A stretch of DNA of 64,000 nucleotides, from assembly GCF_039525805.1 (NCBI RefSeq), contig NZ_BAAAHZ010000007.1; one strand, written 5' to 3'. The notes under the pieces were generated by a model, which saw only the letters and a program-made list of their open reading frames with translations, was not told the origin of the DNA and made no database searches. Of this stretch, positions 49,385-58,217 are shown piece after piece. Source of the DNA: Dietzia natronolimnaea. GTDB lineage: Bacteria; Actinomycetota; Actinomycetes; Mycobacteriales; Mycobacteriaceae. Every line of letters starts with the position of its first letter. Positions within the stretch are counted from its first letter, which is position 1. Position numbers and translations under genes: made by a program.

Positions 49385-50020
49385 ATGACGGAGACCTTCG
49401 GAGTAGATGAGGCCGCGCACGACGCTGCGCGCACAGTGATCCTCGACGCAGCGGCCGAGGTCTTCCAGAGCCAGGGGTTCAACGGTACGACTATCGACGA
49501 CATCGCCCGGAGGATTGGCGCCACCAAGGGGCGGGTCTACTACTACTTCCGGTCGAAGTTCGACATCTATCTCTCGGTGTACGAGTACGGGATGCGTCTC
49601 GTCCGGGAGGCCGTGGAACCACACGTGGACGGCCCGGGTTCCGGTAGGGACAGGCTCACAGCGATGTCCGTCGCGCACGCCGTGAACCTGATGACCAACC
49701 TGAGCTATCACGACACCATCCATCAGGGAATCCACCGACGTTCGGCACTGGCGCTCAAGGCCCGACAGACCGAGCAGCTCGCGGAACTCAACACCCTTCG
49801 CGAGAGCTACGAGATCATGTTCAGACAGGTGGTGGAGGAGGGCATGGCCGACGGCAGCTTACTGCAGGAGGAGCCGAAACTGGTGGCTCGGGCTCTCCTG
49901 AGTGGTCTCAACTCGATCGATTCGTGGTTCCGTACCCGTCCTGATCAGTCACTCGGTGAGGTGGAGGAGCTTGCCGCGCGAGTCGCTGGCCTCTACATAG
50001 GGGGACTGGCAGCTCGGTAG
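49385..50020 (+). CDS. TetR-family regulator of the SDR/ligase/thiolase cluster
   Basis: 211 residues. HTH at about 15-65: ILDAAAEVFQSQGFNGTTID then DIARRIGATKGRVYYYFRSKFD. The C-terminal domain resembles TetR_C_KstR2-type ligand domains of acyl-CoA-responsive regulators (not proven). ATG 49385 is nine nt after TATGCT (49370-49375). It is co-directional with the operon, and the likely ligand is a pathway acyl-CoA. The twin palindromes at 44678 and 44873 are its probable targets. Confidence 0.88.
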   Translation: MTETFGVDEAAHDAARTVILDAAAEVFQSQGFNGTTIDDIARRIGATKGRVYYYFRSKFDIYLSVYEYGMRLVREAVEPHVDGPGSGRDRLTAMSVAHAVNLMTNLSYHDTIHQGIHRRSALALKARQTEQLAELNTLRESYEIMFRQVVEEGMADGSLLQEEPKLVARALLSGLNSIDSWFRTRPDQSLGEVEELAARVAGLYIGGLAAR

Positions 50021-50043
50021 AGCCACGTTCTCGGCGGAGCCCC

Positions 50044-50589
50044 TCAGAGCTGCGCGAGCAGGTCCTTCCACACGGGCTTCCAGTAGTCGATCGCCTCGGC
50101 CGAGTCGAGCTTGGTGTGCGTCAACCCCACCGATGACTTGCCGTTCTTCTTGTCGCTGAAGTTCAGGGCGACGCGCGTGCCGTCGGCCAGCGGGACCCGC
50201 CAGTAGCGCCACTTCTCGCTGCTCGACGTGGCCGCGGGGGCCTCGACCTCGACGCCGCCGAACTCCTCGCGGTCCCCGGCGAGGTCCACCCACGCCTGCA
50301 GCGCCGCGTCCATGTCGCCGGCGACGGTCCGCGAGGTCGACAACTGGAAGTCGCCGGTGCAGGACTGGCCCGGAACCCGCAGGCCGGCGTGCTGCTCATA
50401 GGCGATGGCCGTGCCCTGGGCCCACCACTCGGCGCGCTCGACCGACTCCGGCATCATCCCCAGGGCCGCCTTCGCGATCGCCGAATGCGCCATCTCGCGC
50501 GCGCCGGCCTGCTCGAGCATCTCGACCCACTCGTCCCACGACCGGCCGGTGGCGGAGGCGATTGCAGAGGTGTTGGAGGGCTTGGTCAT
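50044..50589 (-). CDS. Conserved hypothetical protein, possibly DUF4287/SRPBCC-like
   Basis: 181 residues. N-terminal SNTSAIASATGRSWDEWVEM resembles the small DUF4287-type helical domain (TGxSxxEW). WWAQGTAIAYEQHAG joins it to a beta-rich C-terminal half (SCTGDFQLSTSRTVAGD, KWRYWRVPLADGTRVALNF), which could be a helix-grip fold. There is no membrane segment. It converges on the TetR gene and lies apart from the two-component genes. Function unknown. Confidence 0.78.
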   Translation of the reverse strand: MTKPSNTSAIASATGRSWDEWVEMLEQAGAREMAHSAIAKAALGMMPESVERAEWWAQGTAIAYEQHAGLRVPGQSCTGDFQLSTSRTVAGDMDAALQAWVDLAGDREEFGGVEVEAPAATSSSEKWRYWRVPLADGTRVALNFSDKKNGKSSVGLTHTKLDSAEAIDYWKPVWKDLLAQL

Positions 50590-50909
50590 ACCCTCATGCT
50601 GCCCCAGCGGGGCGCGTGCGGTCGTCGGTTCCTCCCGGAGCCGCTCCGAAAAGTGAGCTTCCCTCCGGTGCCCTGCACCCCCTCCGCAGGGCAGCCCAGG
50701 TCAAGTGGGGTTCCCGAGCGCGCGGTGAGACCACGACCAGAACCGAGACCACGACCAGAACCGAGACCACGACGACGACGAGTCCCGCCGCCGCGACACG
50801 GTCTCATCCGCCCGCTGGGCCCACCGTGCAGGTGCCAGCGGCCGCGGCTCCCAGCCAACTGCCAGCGAACTGTCGGGGAACCGCCACGATCGCTCGGCAT
50901 ACTGTGCAC
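50590..50909. other. Control region of the two-component/CotH locus, with an 18-bp repeat
   Basis: GACCACGACCAGAACCGA occurs twice in tandem (50729-50746, 50747-50764), with a diverged third unit to 50782. Closer to the response regulator, TGCCAGCG occurs at 50833-50840 and 50860-50867, the second within AACTGCCAGCGAACTG, and -10 CATACT at 50898-50903 is six nt from GTG 50910. No gene is supported in these 320 bp. Confidence 0.55.
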
Positions 50910-51647
50910 GTGAACGCCAGAGCGAGCAACGCCCCCGACGCCCGGCCCGACGCCCGGCCCGAGGCCCGGGTCCTGGTGGTCGACGACGAGGAGAACATCG
51001 TCGAGCTGCTGTCGGTCTCCCTGCGATTCCAGGGCTTCGAGGTCGAGACCGCCCGCACCGGTGCCGAGGCGATCGACAAGGCCCGCCGCTTCCGCCCCGA
51101 CGCGGTGATCCTGGACGTGATGATGCCGGTCATGGACGGCTTCGACGCGGTCACGCGACTGCGCGCGGACGGCTGCGACGCGCCGGTGCTGTTCCTCACC
51201 GCGCGGGACGCCGTGGCCGATCGGGTCGCCGGACTCACCCTGGGGGCCGACGACTACGTGACCAAGCCGTTCAGCCTCGAGGAGGTGGTGGCCCGGTTGC
51301 GCACGATCCTGCGCCGCGCGGGCACGCTGTCCGGGGCGGAGCGCAGCTCGCGGCTCGCCTACGCCGACCTCGAGCTGGACGAGGACAGCCACGAGGTCCA
51401 CAAGGCGGGCCGGGCCGTCGCGCTCTCGCCCACCGAGTTCACCCTGCTGCGCTACCTGATGGTCAACGCCGGGACGGTGCTGTCCAAGGCGCGCATCCTC
51501 GACCACGTGTGGGACTACGACTTCGGCGGCGACGGCGGCGTGGTCGAGTCCTACGTGTCGTACCTGCGCAAGAAGATCGACACCGAGGAGCCGAGACTCA
51601 TTCACACCATCCGCGGCGTCGGCTACGTGTTGCGCGAACCGCGCTGA
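50910..51647 (+). CDS. OmpR-family response regulator
   Basis: 245 residues. After a 20-residue Asp/Arg/Pro/Ala-rich N-terminal extension, the receiver has VLVVDDEENI, phospho-acceptor Asp69 in VILDVMMPVMDG, FLTARDAVADR and DDYVTKPFS; the winged helix follows with VNAGTVLSKARILDHVWDYD, YVSYLRKKID and IRGVGYVLR. It is close to the mycobacterial TrcR/MprA/TcrX type. GTG 50910 is leaderless (CATACT). It is paired with the kinase downstream (TGATG overlap) and is the likely regulator of the VTC-DUF4956-CotH genes. Confidence 0.93.
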   Translation: MNARASNAPDARPDARPEARVLVVDDEENIVELLSVSLRFQGFEVETARTGAEAIDKARRFRPDAVILDVMMPVMDGFDAVTRLRADGCDAPVLFLTARDAVADRVAGLTLGADDYVTKPFSLEEVVARLRTILRRAGTLSGAERSSRLAYADLELDEDSHEVHKAGRAVALSPTEFTLLRYLMVNAGTVLSKARILDHVWDYDFGGDGGVVESYVSYLRKKIDTEEPRLIHTIRGVGYVLREPR

Positions 51648-53221
51648 TGCCCAGTTCGCCGGGCGTGCCCGCCTCGTCGTCGTCCCCGTCGTGGTCCTCC
51701 TCGTCGCCCCCGCCGACGTCCCCATCGTCGACCCCGTCGTCGTCAACCCCGGCCGCGTCTCCCGCCCCACGGCGTCGCGCGGTCCCGCTGCGGGTGAGTC
51801 TGGTCGTGCTCGCGGTGGTCCTGACCGCGGTGGCGCTGCTGGTGTCGGGGGTCGCGGTGACCCGCGCGCTGGAGGCCTCGATGCTCGAGCGGACCGATGC
51901 CGCGCTGCACCAGGCCGAGCGCGGGTGGGCCCGTCCGATGGGCGACCTGCCCGCCGAGGCGCCGCCCCCGCCGCCGCGCGCGCCCGGTCCCGAGAGCCCG
52001 CCGAGCCGGTACTTCGTGCAGGTCAGAGACGTCGACGGCGCCGTGGTGGTGGAGATCAACGACGAGGACTCCGCACCTGACCTCGACTCGCTGGACCCGG
52101 ACACCCCCACGACGGTCCCGTCCACGGGGGACGGATCGACCTCATGGCGGGCGCTGCAGTTCGACGGCCCCGGCGGGGAGAGCGTGACGGTCGCGATCCC
52201 ACTGACGGAGAACCGGGCCGTGGTCCAGCGGCTGGTCTACCTGCAGGTGGGCATCGGGATCGTGGTCCTGGCGCTGCTCGCGCTGGCCGCCTACGCGACA
52301 GTGCACCGCAGCCTGCGGCCACTGCGGGAGGTGGAGCGCACGGCGGCGGCGATCGCGGGCGGGGACCTGTCCCGACGGGTGCCGGAGCGCGACCCGAGAA
52401 CGGAGGTCGGGGCGCTGGCCGCGGCGGTCAACGCGATGCTCGCCCGGATCCAGACCTCGATGGCCAACGCCGCCGACGCCGAGGACGCTGCCCGCTCCTC
52501 CGCCGAGGCGGCCCGCGAGTCGGAGGCCACCGCGGTGCGGTCGGAGGCGGCGATGCGCCGGTTCGTCGCCGACGCCGGCCACGACCTCCGCACCCCCTTG
52601 ACGACGATCCGCGGGTTCGCCGAGCTCCACCGGCAGGGCGCCTCGGGCGACACCGACAGGCTGATGCGGCGCATCGAGGCCGAGGCGCGGCGCATGGGCG
52701 TGATGGTGGAGGATCTGCTGACCCTGGCGCGGCTCGACGAGCAGCGGCCGCTGGCCCGCGAGCAGGTGGACCTGCTGGGGCTGGCGGCCGACGCGGTCCA
52801 CGACGCGCGGCTCCTCGCCCCGGACCGGCGCATCGGGCTGGAGGTCATCGAGGGGCCAGGCACGCCGGAGGTGCTCGGCGACGACACGAGGCTCCGTCAG
52901 GTGCTGGGCAACCTGGTCGACAACGCCCTGGCCCACACGCCACTGGATGCCGACGTGACGGTGCGGGTCGGCACCCGCGACGACGACGCGGTGCTCGAGG
53001 TGGCCGATCGCGGGCCCGGGATGACGCCGGAGCAGGCCGCCCGCGCCTTCGAGCGCTTCTACCGGGCCGACACCTCCCGCACCAGCGCGACCGGGGGGAG
53101 CGGGCTCGGGCTGGCGATCGTGCGGTCACTGGTGGAGGCGCACGGCGGGTCGGCCAGCGTGGAGACCGCCGCCGGGCAGGGCGCGACGTTCCGGGTGCTG
53201 CTGCCGCGGGTGCAGGCCTGA
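51647..53221 (+). CDS. Sensor histidine kinase of the CotH locus
   Basis: 524 residues. A Ser/Pro-rich cytoplasmic N-terminus (about 45 residues), membrane segment VSLVVLAVVLTAVALLVSGVAV, an extracellular sensor region of about 135 residues with a Pro-rich loop, a second segment VGIGIVVLALLALAAYATV, HAMP, then HisKA with His312 in VADAGHDLRTPLTTIRGF, and HATPase_c (NLVDNALAHTP, DRGPGMTPEQAARAFERFYR, TGGSGLGLAIVRS). ATG 51647 overlaps the regulator's stop. The signal is unknown. This is a complete sensor, not a truncated one. Confidence 0.93.
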   Translation: MPSSPGVPASSSSPSWSSSSPPPTSPSSTPSSSTPAASPAPRRRAVPLRVSLVVLAVVLTAVALLVSGVAVTRALEASMLERTDAALHQAERGWARPMGDLPAEAPPPPPRAPGPESPPSRYFVQVRDVDGAVVVEINDEDSAPDLDSLDPDTPTTVPSTGDGSTSWRALQFDGPGGESVTVAIPLTENRAVVQRLVYLQVGIGIVVLALLALAAYATVHRSLRPLREVERTAAAIAGGDLSRRVPERDPRTEVGALAAAVNAMLARIQTSMANAADAEDAARSSAEAARESEATAVRSEAAMRRFVADAGHDLRTPLTTIRGFAELHRQGASGDTDRLMRRIEAEARRMGVMVEDLLTLARLDEQRPLAREQVDLLGLAADAVHDARLLAPDRRIGLEVIEGPGTPEVLGDDTRLRQVLGNLVDNALAHTPLDADVTVRVGTRDDDAVLEVADRGPGMTPEQAARAFERFYRADTSRTSATGGSGLGLAIVRSLVEAHGGSASVETAAGQGATFRVLLPRVQA

Positions 53222-53325
53222 GGGACGACGACGACGGGGGCCCGCAGCCCCACGAGGGCCCTGCGGCCGCGTGCAGGCCTGACCCCGCAACCGCGCGCCA
53301 CCCTGCGGCCGCGCACCGCGCGGGA

Positions 53326-53343
53326 CTGGCAGGAAGTTGCCAG
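53326..53343. promoter_or_regulatory. Inverted repeat upstream of the VTC gene sharing the TGCCAGCG motif
   Basis: CTGGCA-GGAAGT-TGCCAG is a perfect palindrome. Extended on the right it contains TGCCAGCG (53338-53345), the same octamer found twice before the response-regulator gene. A weak -10 (TGTACT, 53376-53381) follows. Confidence 0.55.
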
Positions 53344-53459
53344 CGTCACCGGAGCGACACCGCAGCGGCGCCGAATGTACTGACGGAGTCAACCCAGCGT
53401 TCACCGACTCCGCCGGCACCCGCCGATCCGGGTCGTGAGCGAGAGAGTGATCCGCGCCC

Positions 53460-54254
53460 ATGGCTCAGTCAGCACCCCACGCACCCACACCCCACGCACC
53501 CACACAGCACGCCTTCAACCGCTACGAGATCAAGTACCTGATCGACGAGCTCGCCGTCCCCGCCCTCCGCGAGGAACTGGCCGCCCGGATGGATGGCGAC
53601 CCGTACTCGCCCCACGGCGGCTACCCCGTGAGCTCCCTCTACTACGACACCCGGAACCTGTCGTTCTACTGGGAGAAGATCGAGGGCCTGCGCTTCCGCC
53701 GCAAGCTGCGGATGCGGCTCTACGGTGACCCGGCCGAGTGCACCGACACCTCGACGGTCCACGTGGAGATCAAGCAGCGCGTCAACCGTGTCACACAGAA
53801 GCGTCGACTCGCACTGCCGTACGCCACCGCTCGCGACTGGCTCGACGACCGCCACCGCCCGGACTGCCCGCCCGGGCGGCAGGGGTACGTCAACGAGGTG
53901 AGCACCCTGGTCTCGACGCTGGACCTGCGGCCCGTCGCCACCACCGGCTACCTGCGGGAGGCGTTCGTGGGGCGCGAGGCGGACACGGGCCTGCGCGTGA
54001 CGATCGACCACCGCGTCCACGGCCGGGATCGCGACTTCCACTTCGCGTCCGGCGGCGAGAACCGCGTCATCATCCCGCCCAACCTGGCGATCGTCGAGCT
54101 CAAGGCGAACGAGCGGGTGCCCTACTGGGCCACCGACCTCGCGGCCCGCCTCGACCTGAGCGTGGTCCGGATCTCCAAGTACTGCCGGTCCGTCGAGACG
54201 TTCGGCCTCGCGCCCCGCTCCCTGTACGGAGCCCCCGAACTCGTGGCCACCTGA
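53460..54254 (+). CDS. VTC-domain (polyphosphate polymerase-like) protein
   Basis: 264 residues covering the VTC/CYTH-type tunnel fold: FNRYEIKYLIDEL, YYDTRNLSFYWEKIEGLRFRR followed by KLRMRLYG, HVEIKQRVNRVTQKRRLALP, VTIDHRVHG and AIVELKANERVPYWATDLA. The alternating Arg/Lys and Glu residues lining the tunnel bind ATP and polyphosphate in the yeast VTC4 domain, so synthesis or binding of polyphosphate is expected at the membrane with DUF4956. ATG 53460; no strong ribosome site, so the start is moderately certain. The N-terminal repeat is HAPTPHAPTQHA. Confidence 0.9.
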   Translation: MAQSAPHAPTPHAPTQHAFNRYEIKYLIDELAVPALREELAARMDGDPYSPHGGYPVSSLYYDTRNLSFYWEKIEGLRFRRKLRMRLYGDPAECTDTSTVHVEIKQRVNRVTQKRRLALPYATARDWLDDRHRPDCPPGRQGYVNEVSTLVSTLDLRPVATTGYLREAFVGREADTGLRVTIDHRVHGRDRDFHFASGGENRVIIPPNLAIVELKANERVPYWATDLAARLDLSVVRISKYCRSVETFGLAPRSLYGAPELVAT

Positions 54255-54332
54255 CCGGCCCGCCCCGCCCCGGCTCGCGCTCACCGCGTCAGCCGTCCAC
54301 CTCACTGCACCCAGAGAAGAACCAGGACAGAA

Positions 54333-55010
54333 ATGACCATCGATTTCCAGGACCTCAGCGGGACCTTCACCGCCTTCGACGTGGCGATGTCCCTGACGTT
54401 GTCCTTCGTGCTCGCCTCGATCATCGGCTGGGTCTACCGGCGCACCCACCGCAACGTCTCCTACAGCCAGTCCTACGTGCAGACGCTGATCATCGTGGCG
54501 ATGGTGATCGCGATGATCATGCTGGTGGTGGGCTCCAACATCGCCCGGGCGTTCGCGCTCGTGGGGGCGCTCTCGGTGGTCCGCTTCCGCAACGCCATCA
54601 AGGAGACCCGGGACGTCGGGTTCATCTTCCTGGTGATGGCCGTGGGCATGGCGGCCGGCACCCGCTTCTACCTGCTCGCCGGGGTGGCCACCGTGGGCAT
54701 CTGTCTGGTGATCCTGCTCATGCACCGGTTCAACTGGTTCTCGCTGGACGTGCAGCGCCAGGTGGTCAAGGTTCAGGTGCCGCCCGGGCCCGAGTACCAC
54801 GCGCTCGTCGAGGATGCGCTGGTGCGGCACTGTTCGGAGTTCGAGTTGGTCTCCACCGAATCCGCGCGCGGCGGGGCTCTGACCGAACTGAACTTCACGG
54901 CCCAACTCAAGAAGGGCAGTTCCTCCGCGGACCTCATCTCCGCGCTGAACGAGGTCAACTCCGGGCAGCGGGTCACCGTGCTGACCGGATACGACCAGAC
55001 GGACCTGTGA
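54333..55010 (+). CDS. DUF4956 membrane protein
   Basis: 225 residues. Four hydrophobic segments occupy the first 140 residues (AMSLTLSFVLASIIGWVY, TLIIVAMVIAMIMLVVGS, VGFIFLVMAVGMAAGTRFYL, ATVGICLVILLMHRF) with the conserved ALVGALSVVRFRNAIKETRD loop between the second and third. The cytoplasmic C-terminal domain is soluble. DUF4956 proteins regularly accompany VTC and CotH genes; a polyphosphate or phosphate channel/anchor role has been suggested only by context. RBS AGAAGAACCAGGA upstream. Confidence 0.9.
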   Translation: MTIDFQDLSGTFTAFDVAMSLTLSFVLASIIGWVYRRTHRNVSYSQSYVQTLIIVAMVIAMIMLVVGSNIARAFALVGALSVVRFRNAIKETRDVGFIFLVMAVGMAAGTRFYLLAGVATVGICLVILLMHRFNWFSLDVQRQVVKVQVPPGPEYHALVEDALVRHCSEFELVSTESARGGALTELNFTAQLKKGSSSADLISALNEVNSGQRVTVLTGYDQTDL

Positions 55011-56704
55011 TGACCGCCGACTCCGCCAGCCCTGCCGAACCCGCCGGCCCCGCCGGCCCTGCTGATCCCGTCCCGCCGCGTCGGCGACTGCGGCACCGTC
55101 TGCCGCTGTCGTTGCGCACACACTGGAGGCTGCTCGCGGTGAGTGTGGTGGCGCTCCTCGTCGTCGTCGTGGCGTTGGGCGGCACCCGGATCCGGCCGTA
55201 CATCACCGGAGACGTTGACGTGATCACCTCGTCGATCACGCAGAACGTGGAGGGGACGGTGCTGCTGTTCGACGACGAGGTGGCGCACCAGATCAATCTG
55301 GAGATCGACGACGTCGAATACGCGGAGATGATCGACGCGTTCGAACGCAACAGCGACAAGGACTGGGTGACTGCCGATATGACGATCGACGGGGTGTTCC
55401 TGAACGACGTCGCCGTGCGCCTCAAGGGCAATTCGACCCTGATGGGACTGCGGGGCGAGGGACCGGGAGGCGGGGGCCCGGGAGGCGAGGGGGTCGGCCG
55501 GCAGCCGGGTCGGCCCGGCATGGGGCAGGGCGAAGGGATGCCCGAGCTGCCGGACGGGTTTGTGTCACCCGAGTTGCCGGCCGGAATGCCCGAGATGCCG
55601 GCCGAAATGCCCGACGGCGCCCAACTGCCGGAGATGCCGGCCGGCATGCAGCTGCCCGGGATGGACGCCGGGATCTCCGCGGACGACCCGGCCTCGCTGC
55701 CGCTGCTGATCAGCATCGACAAGAACTACCCCGGCCGCGCGTACCAGGGCATGACGGAACTGTCCGTCCGTCCGGGCACGCCCGTGCTCAACGAGGCGGT
55801 GGCGCTCGATCTCACCGCCGCGACCGGTCAGGCGACCCAGCGCTACAGCTATAGCGAGTACTCGATCAACGACGCCGCCTCCACCACGCGGCTCGTGCTG
55901 GAGCATCCCGACGACGGTTACGCGTCCTCGGTCTTCGACGGCTCCGGCTACCTCTACAAGGCGGACGCCAACTCCCGGTTCGAGTACATCGGCGAGGACC
56001 AGTCAGACTACACGGACCAGTTCACGCCGATCAATTCGGAGGACGACGGCACCCTGCAGCCGATCATCGACCTGCTGCGCTGGGTGGACTCCGCCGACGA
56101 CGAGGAATTCGCCGCCGAACTCGACCAGTGGGTCGACGTGGACGCGTTCGCCACCTACCTGGCCACGCAGAACCTGCTGTCCAACTTTGACGACATGGCG
56201 GGCCCGGGCCAGAACTACTACCTCTGGTACGACCTCGAGTCGACGACGTTCACCGTGGTGTCCTGGGACCTGAACATGGCGATGAGCGGGGACACCGCCG
56301 CCGGGCCGGACGACACCGTCTCGATGGGCGGACCCGGAGGCGGCGGGCGGATGGCCAACGGTCCCATGGGCGCGGAGCCGGACGGGGCTCCCGGCACCGG
56401 TCAGATGCCCGGTGGGCTCGATCAGGACGGGGAGCAGCGACCCGGAGGGATGGCCGCGGGCCACCCGCTCAAGACCCGCTTCCTCGAGTCCGACGCGTTC
56501 ACTGCCCTGTACGAGGAGAAGTACTGGGAGCTCTACGACACGGTCTACGGGAACGGACTCGCGGCGCAGACGCTCGAGAACGTCCGAGGGTCGTTCCCGG
56601 TGAGCGACACGGTGGACCAGGCGACGCTCGACGAGGAGGCGGATGCGCTGCGCAGCTGGATCGCGCAGAGGGCCGCGGCGCTGGCCGAGCAGCGGCCAGT
56701 CTGA
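55010..56704 (+). CDS. CotH kinase family protein
   Basis: 564 residues. An N-terminal membrane anchor (LLAVSVVALLVVVVALGG near 43-60) places the kinase outside the cell. The CotH fold shows INLEIDDVEYAEMIDAFERN, DVAVRLKGNSTL, SLPLLISIDKNYPGRAYQGM, an adenine-pocket region RLVLEHPDDGYASSVFDG, LYKADANSRFEYIG and FTVVSWDLNMAMSG with the DxN-type metal motif. Between strands is an insert of Gly, then repeated Met-Pro-Glu units (about 155-220); another Gly/Met-rich insert is near 440. CotH proteins phosphorylate secreted or coat proteins in spore formers; this is a non-spore-former, so the target is unknown. TGATG overlap with DUF4956. Confidence 0.9.
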   Translation: MTADSASPAEPAGPAGPADPVPPRRRLRHRLPLSLRTHWRLLAVSVVALLVVVVALGGTRIRPYITGDVDVITSSITQNVEGTVLLFDDEVAHQINLEIDDVEYAEMIDAFERNSDKDWVTADMTIDGVFLNDVAVRLKGNSTLMGLRGEGPGGGGPGGEGVGRQPGRPGMGQGEGMPELPDGFVSPELPAGMPEMPAEMPDGAQLPEMPAGMQLPGMDAGISADDPASLPLLISIDKNYPGRAYQGMTELSVRPGTPVLNEAVALDLTAATGQATQRYSYSEYSINDAASTTRLVLEHPDDGYASSVFDGSGYLYKADANSRFEYIGEDQSDYTDQFTPINSEDDGTLQPIIDLLRWVDSADDEEFAAELDQWVDVDAFATYLATQNLLSNFDDMAGPGQNYYLWYDLESTTFTVVSWDLNMAMSGDTAAGPDDTVSMGGPGGGGRMANGPMGAEPDGAPGTGQMPGGLDQDGEQRPGGMAAGHPLKTRFLESDAFTALYEEKYWELYDTVYGNGLAAQTLENVRGSFPVSDTVDQATLDEEADALRSWIAQRAAALAEQRPV

Positions 56705-56735
56705 CGCGAGGCGCCCGCCTGAATTCCGGGAGAAA

Positions 56736-56785
56736 GGTCGTGGCCACTGCGGGGATTTCGGCAGATCCCCGCAGTGGCAACGACC
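56736..56785. terminator. Strong bidirectional terminator after cotH
   Basis: CCACTGCGGGGAT (56744-56756) pairs with ATCCCCGCAGTGG (56765-56777). Outer GGTCGT/ACGACC arms extend the stem past a two-base mismatch. It lies between the convergent CotH and hydrolase genes. Confidence 0.85.
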
Positions 56786-56851
56786 AAGTCCGCTGTAGCC
56801 GCAGTGAAGCGCCTCCCGGGCCACGCATCGTGTCGTGCAGGTAGGCCGGCC

Positions 56852-57736
56852 TCAGGACCACTGCTCCACAAAGGCGAGGGTGGCGGCGTCCGCGACCTCG
56901 GGGTCGGAGGCGGTGAGGAAGTGCTGGCCGCCCTCGACGATCTGCAGCGTGGCGGACAGGGAGCCGGTGAACCGGGCGATGCCGTCTTCGGCGTTGGCCA
57001 CCGAGTACACCTGGTCGGCGGTGCCCTGCAGCCACAGCACTGGGCAGTGCACGTCGCTCAACCGTGCCTCCAGGCCGTCGCGGTCGCGGAGGTTGATGGA
57101 GCTGGTGCGCAGGCGCCTCCGGCCCTCGTCTCGGCGATAGTTAATGCGATAGGTCTGGATCCAGAAGTCACGCTCGGCGTCGGAGACGTTCTCGCCGAGG
57201 CCGGCACCGAGTACCGCCACCACGAAGTCGTCGTCCACCACCCAGTCCTCGCCGACGGGCTCGGCGAGCGCCTCGATGGCGGGGCTGCAGAACTCGGCGC
57301 CGTTCCAGCAGCCGCGTTCCATACTGGCCGGGCTCTCGTAGTCCATGGAGGTGCCGCAGATGACGATGCCCTCGACGGTGCCGGGATTGAGCAGCGCCAT
57401 GCGCGTGGCGATCCATCCGCCCTGGGACGTACCGAGCGCGAACGCCTTGGAGATCCCCAGGGCGTCGAGCACCTGTAGGTTGGCGATCGCGCTGTCCCAG
57501 TAGGTGAAGTGCCGGTACCGGGCGCGGGTCTCCCCGTGGCCGTAGGGCTCGATCGCCAACAGGTTCATCCGCGAGGCGAGCTCCTCGTTGGCGAACTGCG
57601 GCCGGTACAGCTCGACCGAGGTGGTGAACGAGTTGATCATCACCAGCGTGGGCAGGGCGGGGTCGTACTGCCGGGCGAACGAGTAGCCGATGGTCGATCC
57701 GCCCAGGTGGGGGATGTCGATGGTCTGCGTTGTCAT
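56852..57736 (-). CDS. Alpha/beta hydrolase
   Basis: 294 residues, cytoplasmic. Oxyanion region LVMINSFTTSVELYRPQF, nucleophile elbow ALGTSQGGWIATRMAL (Ser near 105), cap-like insert (150-215) with MDYESPASMERGCWNG, catalytic Asp in LWLQGTADQVYS and His in VEGGQHFLT. This resembles the epoxide-hydrolase/haloperoxidase-like group; a C-C hydrolase or esterase is also possible. ATG 57734-57736 has AGAAGGA upstream. Alone in its direction; substrate unknown. Confidence 0.88.
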   Translation of the reverse strand: MTTQTIDIPHLGGSTIGYSFARQYDPALPTLVMINSFTTSVELYRPQFANEELASRMNLLAIEPYGHGETRARYRHFTYWDSAIANLQVLDALGISKAFALGTSQGGWIATRMALLNPGTVEGIVICGTSMDYESPASMERGCWNGAEFCSPAIEALAEPVGEDWVVDDDFVVAVLGAGLGENVSDAERDFWIQTYRINYRRDEGRRRLRTSSINLRDRDGLEARLSDVHCPVLWLQGTADQVYSVANAEDGIARFTGSLSATLQIVEGGQHFLTASDPEVADAATLAFVEQWS

Positions 57737-57899
57737 GGCGGAGTCCTTCTGGAGGGGAGTGCGCGAGGGGTACTCGAACCATAGGACGCTGCCGGCGCCC
57801 CGGGAGCGGATCGGCGGGGGCGGTTCGGAGCGGTCGGATCGACAGTGCTCGCCGGCCGCGGGTGCGAGCGAGAGGACGACGACGACGAGGTGTGCCGGT

Positions 57900-58217
57900 C
57901 TAGTCGATACCCAGCGCTCTCGCGGAGGCGGCCACCCCGGCGGCTGCGATGACCACCACGACCAGCGGCACCCGCATCGCCGCCAGGACGGCAGCCGTGG
58001 TTACGCCGGCGACGCGAGCCCACCCGGCGAACGACTGCCCGTCGAAGAGGGTCGCGGTAGCGGCGACACCGGCGATCAGCACGATCACCGCGGGATCGCC
58101 CCAGTGCTGGAGGCGCAGGGAGAGGCGCGAGCCTCCGAAGTGGACCCCACCCAGTCTCACGGCGTAGGTGCCGGCGGCGAGGGCGAGCACCGCGAGGACA
58201 AGAGTCACGTCAGACAC
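57900..58217 (-). CDS. azlD: AzlD-family branched-chain amino acid transport protein
   Basis: 105 residues with four membrane segments, starting TLVLAVLALAAGTYAVRLGG, whose TYAxR motif is typical of AzlD, and then DPAVIVLIAGVAATATLF, WARVAGVTTAAVLAAM and VPLVVVVIAAAGVAASARAL. AzlD pairs with AzlC to form a branched-chain amino acid exporter. Its start overlaps the end of the azlC gene by 8 bp. Confidence 0.88.
   Translation of the reverse strand: MSDVTLVLAVLALAAGTYAVRLGGVHFGGSRLSLRLQHWGDPAVIVLIAGVAATATLFDGQSFAGWARVAGVTTAAVLAAMRVPLVVVVIAAAGVAASARALGID

Noticed and set aside
53738..55009. N-terminal extension of the CotH protein by over 400 residues in the same open frame.
   Set aside because: That stretch is Arg/His/Pro-rich shadow of the VTC and DUF4956 genes; the ATG at 55010 has the TGATG overlap and starts directly before the anchor and kinase domain.
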